From positions 1-17,605 of the forward strand of contig JANYAJ010000301.1 of the NCBI GenBank assembly GCA_025361385.1: a stretch of DNA of 17,605 nt, read 5' to 3'. The DNA is from Nitrospira sp. GTDB lineage: Bacteria > Nitrospirota > Nitrospiria > Nitrospirales > Nitrospiraceae. A program made the position numbers and the translations under genes. How positions within the stretch are numbered: position 1 is the first letter of the stretch; every line of letters begins with the position of its first letter. The notes below the pieces were generated by a model, which saw only the letters and a list, made by a program, of their open reading frames with translations, had not been told where the DNA came from and ran no database searches. Positions 7,385 through 12,120 of this stretch are shown piece by piece.

Positions 7385-8589
7385 TTTCTCAGCATTTCAG
7401 CCAAGGGCTGGAATTCCTTTATATGCTCGGAGATCACCTTCACAATGCCGAGGATGGGAATTCCAAGCAGCAGACCCCATGCCCCCCAAAGCCATCCCCA
7501 GAAGAGCAATGCGATAAATATTGCCACGGCATTCATGTTCGTAACCTTCCCCGTCATCCAGGTGACGACGAATGTGCCGACGAAGGTGGCAATGGCCAGC
7601 GAGCTGACTGACACCAATAGGGCCATCCAGAAAGAGCCGAATTGCATGAAGGCCGCCATTCCCGTAAAAACCGCGGTCAATGCGGGACCTAGATAAGGAA
7701 TGACATGGAGGATTCCTGCCGCCATCGCCCATCCGCCGGCATTGTCCAACCCGATTCCGTAGAACGTGATCCAGGTCAGCAGTGCCAGGAGCACGTTGGC
7801 CGCCAACAGCGTGAACATGTAGTTCTGGATTGAGCGATTGATGTCGTCCAGGATACGCACTGTGATTTTCTTGTCGGAGAGCGACGGTCCGGCCAAGCGC
7901 ACCAGCTTAGGTTTAAACGTGTCGCCGGACAGTAAGAGAAAGAAGACCAAAATGAGCACCATCATCGCTTCACTGATGAATCCGAGTGCACCCATGGAAC
8001 CTGCCATCAACAAGTCACCCAGCTTTAACTTAGGCTGATCTATAACGATATGCGTCGCCGCTTGTTTATCCGTAGCCTGGCTGGTGGCCTGTTCGATCTC
8101 GCGGGCAGCGGCTTGAACTTTCTGCACCGTGTTGGCCCGTCCCCGGGCCAGGCTACGGAGGGTACTGGATAATTTGCTCGCTGCGGCAGGCACTTGATCG
8201 AGGATGGACTCTATCTGATCGCGTAGCGGAATCGTCAACAAGGCGCTTCCGCACAGCACGGACAGCATCACCATGCTGGCACCCACCATCCGGGGGATCT
8301 TTATCCGTTCCAGCCAAGCCACGAGGGGATGGAGGGTATAGGCAATGAATATTCCGAGCAGGAGCGGTACGAAAAACTTTTCCGCCCATTGCAGCGCAAA
8401 TGCCACGACGACTGCCGTCACAAGGGTCATTGCCAGACCTCGAACGTCTATCGACACGCGGGCGGTAGGATGAGCAGGGTCCGGCAGCGACGCCATGTCG
8501 ATGGGAAGGCATCTTCCGGCTGGACCGTCCGGCAGGGGCCGCGGTTCAGGCATCACGTCTGCAGCAGCATTCACGGCGAGCACGTTCAT
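7381..8589 (-). CDS. AI-2E family transporter (PF01594-type permease)
   Basis: A protein of 402 residues, somewhat longer than the usual 340-380 because of a soluble N-terminal tail of about 50 residues. Membrane segments follow: a first pair (about 52-90), one near GASMVMLSVLCGSALLTIPL, then a soluble insert of about 80 residues, then SEAMMVLILVFFLLLSG and a C-terminal cluster. Family signatures are visible: VIPYLGPALTA and FWGWLWGAWGLLLGIPILG. AI-2E family members are homotrimer or pentamer inner-membrane proteins linked to export of AI-2 or to Na+/H+ exchange; the family name does not prove AI-2 transport. AAGGA lies 9 nt upstream of the ATG at 8589. The gene is first after a CRP-type box at 8690 and overlaps the next gene by 4 nt. 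Confidence 0.88.
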   Translation of the reverse strand: MNVLAVNAAADVMPEPRPLPDGPAGRCLPIDMASLPDPAHPTARVSIDVRGLAMTLVTAVVVAFALQWAEKFFVPLLLGIFIAYTLHPLVAWLERIKIPRMVGASMVMLSVLCGSALLTIPLRDQIESILDQVPAAASKLSSTLRSLARGRANTVQKVQAAAREIEQATSQATDKQAATHIVIDQPKLKLGDLLMAGSMGALGFISEAMMVLILVFFLLLSGDTFKPKLVRLAGPSLSDKKITVRILDDINRSIQNYMFTLLAANVLLALLTWITFYGIGLDNAGGWAMAAGILHVIPYLGPALTAVFTGMAAFMQFGSFWMALLVSVSSLAIATFVGTFVVTWMTGKVTNMNAVAIFIALLFWGWLWGAWGLLLGIPILGIVKVISEHIKEFQPLAEMLRK

Positions 8590-8662
8590 GGCGATCGATC
8601 CTTAGCCTGCAGCCTGTTGGTTTCCGACGTACGCGAGCACGGTGACCGCAGAGCCTAGGAAC

Positions 8663-8705
8663 ATTGTGCGCGGATGATCGAGGAAGGTCCGGTCAAAAGT
8701 GCTCA
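8663..8705 (-). promoter_or_regulatory. CRP-type box (8690-8705) and -10 (8663-8668) for the AI-2E permease unit
   Basis: The minus strand reads TGAGC-ACTTTT-GACCG, 21 bp, then CACAAT (4 of 6 to consensus). Predicted start of transcription is about 8656, giving a leader of about 67 nt to the ATG at 8589. An ATG at 8706 overlaps the first base of the box; a short frame from it (34 codons, to 8602) has no Shine-Dalgarno and would start upstream of the predicted transcript, so it is not called as a gene. Confidence 0.6.
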
Positions 8706-8790
8706 TATTGGAAGAATCGATAAGGCCGGTGGCGTGAAGCGGCCCCTCCGTGGCGATCCGCAACAGGGGATGAACTTCATGCCGTTCCAC

Positions 8791-9228
8791 CTAATTCACG
8801 CGGCTGGCCGAGAGGGATGGGGCGATCGGGGCAGAGGGTGCCGGAGTTCTGATGAGACGAGGCCTGGGCACCGCCAATCGTTGGAACCTGTTTCGGCCGT
8901 TCCTGGGTTTCGTGTCGTGGCTTAGCGTTGCCGCTCGCGCGGTCCGGAGACCATGGGCTAGAATCGGTTCGCCTTGATGGGGTTTCGGCTCTGCAGGCTC
9001 CCAGAGGTCCACGTGCGAGCCAGATATTTCAAAGTGCTCGTGGGCATTGAAGACCCGCTTGACGTCCTCGCAACGGGCCATGTGCACGATCCCGAGGCCG
9101 AGGGCATAGCCGCACTCGTCCTTCAGCACCTGCGCCAGCACGACTGTCCCAAACGGGAGGAAGGCCTGACGGAGTTTGTCATCGGTGCAAAAGCAGGACA
9201 GCCCACTGACATGGATATTGGTACTCAT
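8791..9228 (-). CDS. RRM-domain RNA-binding protein with a basic Pro-rich tail
   Basis: A protein of 145 residues. The start at 9228 is preferred to 9258 because GAGGGA lies 6 nt upstream and the protein then opens at the RRM. The RRM covers about residues 3-77: RNP2 is IHVSGL (5-10), and the RNP1 position holds CGYALGLGIVHM (39-50), which departs from the usual KGFGFV pattern by an insertion-like GLG. The tail (80-145) is rich in Arg, Pro and Ala and ends in APSAPIAPSLSASR. Bacterial single-RRM proteins are often induced by cold or other stress and bind single-stranded RNA; the target here is unknown. The gene has its own CRP-type box and CATACT -10 immediately upstream. Confidence 0.82.
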   Translation of the reverse strand: MSTNIHVSGLSCFCTDDKLRQAFLPFGTVVLAQVLKDECGYALGLGIVHMARCEDVKRVFNAHEHFEISGSHVDLWEPAEPKPHQGEPILAHGLRTARAATLSHDTKPRNGRNRFQRLAVPRPRLIRTPAPSAPIAPSLSASRVN

Positions 9229-9271
9229 GTTGAATCCCTCTGGTGAGAAACAGGGCATTAGGTATCACGAA

Positions 9272-9313
9272 AGTATGCGTGGATGACCACCGGACGTTGG
9301 CCACCATGGCTCA
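9272..9313 (-). promoter_or_regulatory. CRP-type box (9298-9313) and -10 (9272-9277) for the RRM gene
   Basis: The minus strand reads TGAGC-CATGGT-GGCCA, 20 bp, then CATACT, identical to the -10 elements at 11477 and 16356. Predicted start of transcription is about 9265, 37 bp before the ATG at 9228. The box continues upstream as CAAAC-TGAGC, also seen at 11504. Its GACCA half is the least perfect of the set (GGCCA), and it overlaps one arm of a 13-bp inverted repeat. Confidence 0.55.
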
Positions 9314-9399
9314 GTTTGGAAGCTGCGAGACAGGCAAGTTATCGCTGCTGAGGGTGGCGCCGTTCAGGCACCTCTCCACCGCGAGTCCATGGTGGCCAA
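9297..9399. repeat. 13-bp perfect inverted repeat, arms 77 bp apart
   Basis: The left arm TTGGCCACCATGG (9297-9309) and right arm CCATGGTGGCCAA (9387-9399) are exact reverse complements. The left arm overlaps the CRP-type box of the RRM gene; the right arm lies in the 3' end of the small coiled-coil gene. In a read-through transcript the arms could pair and isolate the end of one unit from the promoter of the next. No U-tract follows, so it is not a standard terminator. Confidence 0.5.
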
Positions 9400-9609
9400 T
9401 TGGCTTCTGACGAGTCCCAGATCTGCTCTTTCCCGTAGAAGTCTCTCAATCTCTGACTGGACGTCCGCCAGAATGCGGTCGATCTTCTCGGTTGTGATCG
9501 TCAGTCCCATCGGCTTAGGGCGGAGTGTCTTACGGTCTTCTTCATCGTGCTTCAAACCCGCCGATGTCTGGGAGGCAGCGGATAGATTGTTATGCTGTGA
9601 TTCCATCAT
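9364..9609 (-). CDS. Small coiled-coil protein (hypothetical, 81 aa)
   Basis: Residues about 40-76 (TTEKIDRILADVQSEIERLL followed by RERADLGLVRSQLATMDSRW) have regularly spaced hydrophobic residues and many charges, as in an amphipathic helix or coiled coil. The first 35 residues are polar and probably disordered. No signal peptide, metal motif or membrane segment is present. Two ATGs stand together at 9609 and 9606; upstream purines (GGGAAAGAATC) give only a fair ribosome site. I do not recognise a family. Coding is supported by the coherent helix pattern and lack of a better frame on either strand, but a chance ORF cannot be excluded. Confidence 0.5.
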   Translation of the reverse strand: MMESQHNNLSAASQTSAGLKHDEEDRKTLRPKPMGLTITTEKIDRILADVQSEIERLLRERADLGLVRSQLATMDSRWRGA

Positions 9610-9758
9610 TGATTCTTTCCCAAGACGTGATTTGAACTCGTCTCATGAGCAGTTCGCAACGGAGATGTTCATCGGCCCGTTCCCTGTCGCATTGCCCGCA
9701 CCCGCATTTCGTTCCGCTCGATCCGTTCGTTCTCCCTGCCTCTTGGCGTAGCTCGCCA

Positions 9759-10022
9759 TCATGACGACTGGACCGATAGATGGCGCTCTTGGATGTGTTG
9801 CAGGACCGTCAAGCCGATAATTTCCGACATCATGTCATCGAGCAGCACGACGTCATCGTCGGCGCATTCGAGCCTGGTCAGACCATCCCTGCCGTTCTCG
9901 GCAGTGTCCACGGTGTGCCCGGCGCTTTCCTGCCGCATCTTCAGCAAGCTCAGGAGGACCCTATCGTCGTCGGCCATCAGCGTATGTTTTGCCATCATGG
10001 CCGTGCTCTTTTGATAATCCAT
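9759..10022 (-). CDS. Truncated response-regulator receiver domain (degenerate)
   Basis: From the ATG at 10022 (AGAAGGA close upstream; ATGs at 9998 and 9995 are alternatives) the protein is 87 residues. It shows the start of a receiver domain: the acidic pocket ADDDRVLLSLLKM, then GHTVDTAENGRDGLTRLE, then VVLLDDMM with the phospho-acceptor Asp in the first D position. It ends at VQSS, before the Thr/Ser and Lys that complete a working receiver. The bases just after read PVVMMASYA in another frame, the normal continuation, so a 1-nt loss near 9768-9774 caused the stop. Beyond that the shifted frame no longer resembles a receiver, so the domain is cut short in either case. It is 95 bp after the PAS-like gene, a plausible partner. 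Confidence 0.65.
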   Translation of the reverse strand: MDYQKSTAMMAKHTLMADDDRVLLSLLKMRQESAGHTVDTAENGRDGLTRLECADDDVVLLDDMMSEIIGLTVLQHIQERHLSVQSS

Positions 10023-10117
10023 TTCCTTCTCATTCGATCCAGGGTTGGTCAGGGATCGTCTCATCCCAGTGACGCGCCTCGTGCTCTCTTCTCGGGGTAG
10101 CCTGTGCCCCCTCACGT

Positions 10118-10609
10118 CTAGGGGGCAGCGCAGAGGGTGTTAGCCTGGCTGGCTGGCGCTTGACGCGATCTGTCTTTTTTCTGATAGCCGATTTCATCCA
10201 GAACGATCACGATGCGTGAATGGTCGTATGAATTTTGATTCGCAATCCCGAATCCGCTGATCAGGAGCTTGCGCGCGACATCAAATACGGTGCCCTCCGA
10301 CTCGAATGGTTCCCAGTTGCCGGCCTCTTTGCGTTGGTCGAGGGTCTGTTGGATCATCAGCCGGAATTCCTGTATCGACACCAGGGGGATATCGGTGCCT
10401 GGTCCGATTTCCGTCGGATCGAGGTGTCCCGCCAATTCCATGGCCCGGCGATTTATATACAGCAATTTTTTCCCATAGGAAAATATCAGAATGCCTGGTT
10501 GCGAGCGCTCGGATGCATTCTTCTTCAACTGTGTAGGCGAGGACGATCTCTGGAAAGGCTGTCGATATGATCCCCAGCTATCCCGGCTCACGGTTCCGCT
10601 GTTCATCAT
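10118..10609 (-). CDS. PAS-like single-domain protein
   Basis: A protein of 163 residues. The ATG at 10609 has GAGGGA 7 nt upstream. The core (about residues 36-130) resembles a PAS fold: PGILIFSYGKKLLYINRRAM opens with the usual 'hydrophobic-x-YxNxxA' turn, and the strands continue to FDVARKLLISGFGIANQNS and RIVIVLDEIG. No kinase, GGDEF or helix-turn-helix segment follows; the last 25 residues are polar and basic. In related bacteria I recall such a domain joined to a LuxR-type output, so this may be a stand-alone sensor or a shortened form. It follows the zinc-ribbon gene by 67 bp and precedes the truncated receiver, so the three may be one unit. Confidence 0.65.
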   Translation of the reverse strand: MMNSGTVSRDSWGSYRQPFQRSSSPTQLKKNASERSQPGILIFSYGKKLLYINRRAMELAGHLDPTEIGPGTDIPLVSIQEFRLMIQQTLDQRKEAGNWEPFESEGTVFDVARKLLISGFGIANQNSYDHSRIVIVLDEIGYQKKDRSRQAPASQANTLCAAP

Positions 10610-10676
10610 GGATTATTCCCTCTGGTCGAACATAGAGTTCGAGGTTGTCGCACGGGACGATACCCGCATGCCCTTG

Positions 10677-10934
10677 TCATCTGTGAGCTGATCGCTCAAC
10701 GAGGCCATAGCGCTCAGCGTGAGATCGCAGGAACACACCGCTTGCTTTCCTGGTTCCCCTCTGAGGCACAGCCCGTTTTGGTGTAGGAGGGTGGAGGCGA
10801 TTGGCATGCACTACTGCGTCCCCGATATACCCGCAATTAATGCATCGCGTGGCCATGCATAGGCCCCCAGTTTCCGATCTCAGATCGTCGAATGTTTCAC
10901 GGACAAGCAGTCCACTACAGCGTTGGCAGAGCAT
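10677..10934 (-). CDS. Small zinc-ribbon-type protein (85 aa)
   Basis: The start is firm: AGGAGG lies 4 nt before the ATG. Two CxxC knuckles are visible, Cys3/Cys6 (MLCQRC) and Cys31/Cys34 (RCINC), spaced as in a zinc ribbon. An extra Cys26 lies between them. The C-terminal half is basic and Arg-rich, ending HAERYGLVERSAHR. I have seen this layout (MLCQRCSGLLVRETF opening) in Nitrospira genomes, from memory; its function is not known. Nucleic-acid binding is a reasonable inference from the charge. It is the first gene of a probable unit with the PAS-like and receiver genes. The upstream gap (10935-11071) has only a weak box-like sequence. Confidence 0.8.
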   Translation of the reverse strand: MLCQRCSGLLVRETFDDLRSETGGLCMATRCINCGYIGDAVVHANRLHPPTPKRAVPQRGTRKASGVFLRSHAERYGLVERSAHR

Positions 10935-11071
10935 AGGTCCTCCTTCTACTGTCTCTCAATAATGAAACTCCCCTAAATGTGAAGTTCGACCAGCCGTAGT
11001 GCTTTCTCGTGAGACGGAAAGACGTCTGCCGAACCTCTGGCGCCGGTGCTGTGGAGATCTTCAGCCGCCTC

Positions 11072-11182
11072 CTATTGGTGACTAGGCAATGTGGCGATGA
11101 ACCAGACTAGAAAGCTGCACAGTGCCAACACCGCACCAGAAAAGGCGATCGCATCGAGTTTCTTCTTGGCTTTCCGTGTCAT
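11072..11182 (-). CDS. 36-residue single-pass membrane microprotein
   Basis: The start ATG at 11182 has AGGAGG 5-6 nt upstream, better than many larger genes here. The protein opens with a strongly basic stretch (MTRKAKKKLD) and continues with a hydrophobic helix of about 20 residues (AFSGAVLALCSFLVWFIATL), ending in PSHQ before TAG. The layout predicts a single membrane helix with the N-terminus in the cytoplasm by the positive-inside rule. It begins 35 bp after the stop of the zinc-ribbon gene at 11218 and so is probably the second gene of that unit, under the box at 11504. Function unknown; membrane regulators of this size are common in stress regulons. Confidence 0.65.
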   Translation of the reverse strand: MTRKAKKKLDAIAFSGAVLALCSFLVWFIATLPSHQ

Positions 11183-11217
11183 AGCATCCTCCTCCTGTTA
11201 CAGGCTGTGCCGTCTCC

Positions 11218-11430
11218 TCAGGCGACAGGTTGTTCGCACAGAGGCGAACTCATCAGGGGTTGCTCCCACGCTACATATTCGACCAGGGATTGAGTACAGG
11301 TCTGGCACAAGTGCGGCCCCAGATTGTTCAAGGTCCGAGACACCTCTACATCCGATGAACCGCATTCACTGCAGAGGGTCAGGCCAATGCGGGGAGAGTC
11401 TTGCGGTACCCGGGCTACTCGACAGATCAT
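11218..11430 (-). CDS. Small zinc-ribbon-type protein (70 aa)
   Basis: The start at 11430 is preferred to 11472 because AAGGAGG lies 7 nt upstream of it, and because 11472 is almost at the predicted transcription start (about 11470). Two CxxC knuckles stand out: Cys20/Cys23 (LCSECGSS) and Cys42/Cys45 (LCQTC), the spacing of a zinc ribbon. The segment between reads DVEVSRTLNNLGPH. The C-terminal tail is acidic/hydrophobic (EYVAWEQPLM). No catalytic motif is present. It is the first gene after a CRP-type box with a CATACT -10, followed 35 bp later by the 36-residue membrane microprotein. Confidence 0.75.
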   Translation of the reverse strand: MICRVARVPQDSPRIGLTLCSECGSSDVEVSRTLNNLGPHLCQTCTQSLVEYVAWEQPLMSSPLCEQPVA

Positions 11431-11476
11431 GATCTCGCCTCCTTCTGCTCTCAGATAGATGGGGAGCGTCAATGAG

Positions 11477-11519
11477 AGTATGACTTGAAGGTAGAGGGGA
11501 GTCTGGTCACAATTGCACA
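11477..11519 (-). promoter_or_regulatory. CRP-type box (11504-11519) and -10 (11477-11482) for the zinc-ribbon/microprotein unit
   Basis: The minus strand reads TGTGC-AATTGT-GACCA, 21 bp, then CATACT. Predicted transcription start is about 11470, 40 bp before the ATG at 11430. The bases upstream (CCCAAAC) match those of the box at 9298. One base of the TGAGC half differs (TGTGC), bringing it nearer to the classical CRP half site TGTGA. Confidence 0.65.
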
Positions 11520-11614
11520 GTTTGGGAAATCAATACCAAAGTCACTTAGGATGGAATGACCGAGGTGGCTGGTGGGGCTCGTTGTCAGAGTGTTTTTCGT
11601 TGTGGCAGGAGGGG

Positions 11615-12088
11615 TTAGGAAGGATGCGGGTGCGCGTAATAGCGCCAAAAGATGAGGTCGAGGATGATGAAGCTCAAGACGAGGCTGAGGATGCCGGATA
11701 GGGTAAGATCGAGTCTCTGCTGCACGATGAGGAGCGGGAGCAGGCTTTCAAGCACCTGGTCGAGACCCGGAGCATGGCCTCCCGAGGCCAGTCCAAGTCG
11801 TCGCTTGATGAAGCTCGTCAGACTATCACCCAGCAAGGCCGCGAGAGAAAACACCAGACCCGTTGCCGGATCAAGACCTTCGATCCATGCGCATGCGAAC
11901 GTGATCGGGATCGAAAAGAGGAAGCCTCGCCAGGTTTTTGACGGTCCTAACAGGGGTCGTCCATCCAGAAAACATGACCCGCAATCCAAGGGGGAGGCAA
12001 AACGGTTTCGTAAGAGCCGTTGCCCGATAATGGGCGCCAGATTCGCGACCACGATCAAGATCAGCAGCTTGAGGTATATCAGTTCCAG
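11615..12088 (-). CDS. CDP-archaeol-synthase-like (CarS/PF01864) membrane protein, probable CTG start
   Basis: Motifs of the CarS family, which couples CTP to a lipid alcohol phosphate in the membrane, are visible: DGRPLLGPSKTWRGFLFS, then AALLGDSLTSFIKRRLG, then PGLDQVLESLLPLL. At least four hydrophobic segments are present. No ATG or GTG is available in frame before a TGA at 12107. The shortest canonical start is TTG at 12058, which cuts the first membrane helix. A CTG at 12088 lies exactly 6 nt after GGAGG (12095-12099) and restores the helix (LELIYLKLLILIVV), giving 157 residues, so I use it. Known CarS acts on unsaturated archaeol phosphate; the bacterial substrate is not evident. It follows the dikinase gene by 32 bp and probably works downstream of it. 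Confidence 0.7.
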   Translation of the reverse strand: MELIYLKLLILIVVANLAPIIGQRLLRNRFASPLDCGSCFLDGRPLLGPSKTWRGFLFSIPITFACAWIEGLDPATGLVFSLAALLGDSLTSFIKRRLGLASGGHAPGLDQVLESLLPLLIVQQRLDLTLSGILSLVLSFIILDLIFWRYYAHPHPS

Positions 12089-12120
12089 GTGACACCTCCG
12101 ATGAACTCAGTGAGTCTCAG

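Noticed and set aside
8602..8706. Short minus-strand frame MSTFDRTFLDHPRTMFLGSA (34 codons)
   Set aside because: No ribosome site, and its ATG overlaps the box, upstream of the predicted transcript start.
10623..10638. TGGTC-GAACAT-AGAGT near the start of the PAS-like gene
   Set aside because: Only one half matches, and the -10 would fall on the start codon.
10684..10698. Symmetrical TGAGC-TGATC-GCTCA
   Set aside because: Spacer of 5, inside the 3' end of a gene, and no matching -10; it could still be a weak site for the PAS-like gene.
10978..10992. Box-like TGTGA-AGTTC-GACCA upstream of the 85-aa zinc-ribbon gene
   Set aside because: The spacer is 5 rather than 6, it points away from the gene, and no -10 lies at the expected distance.
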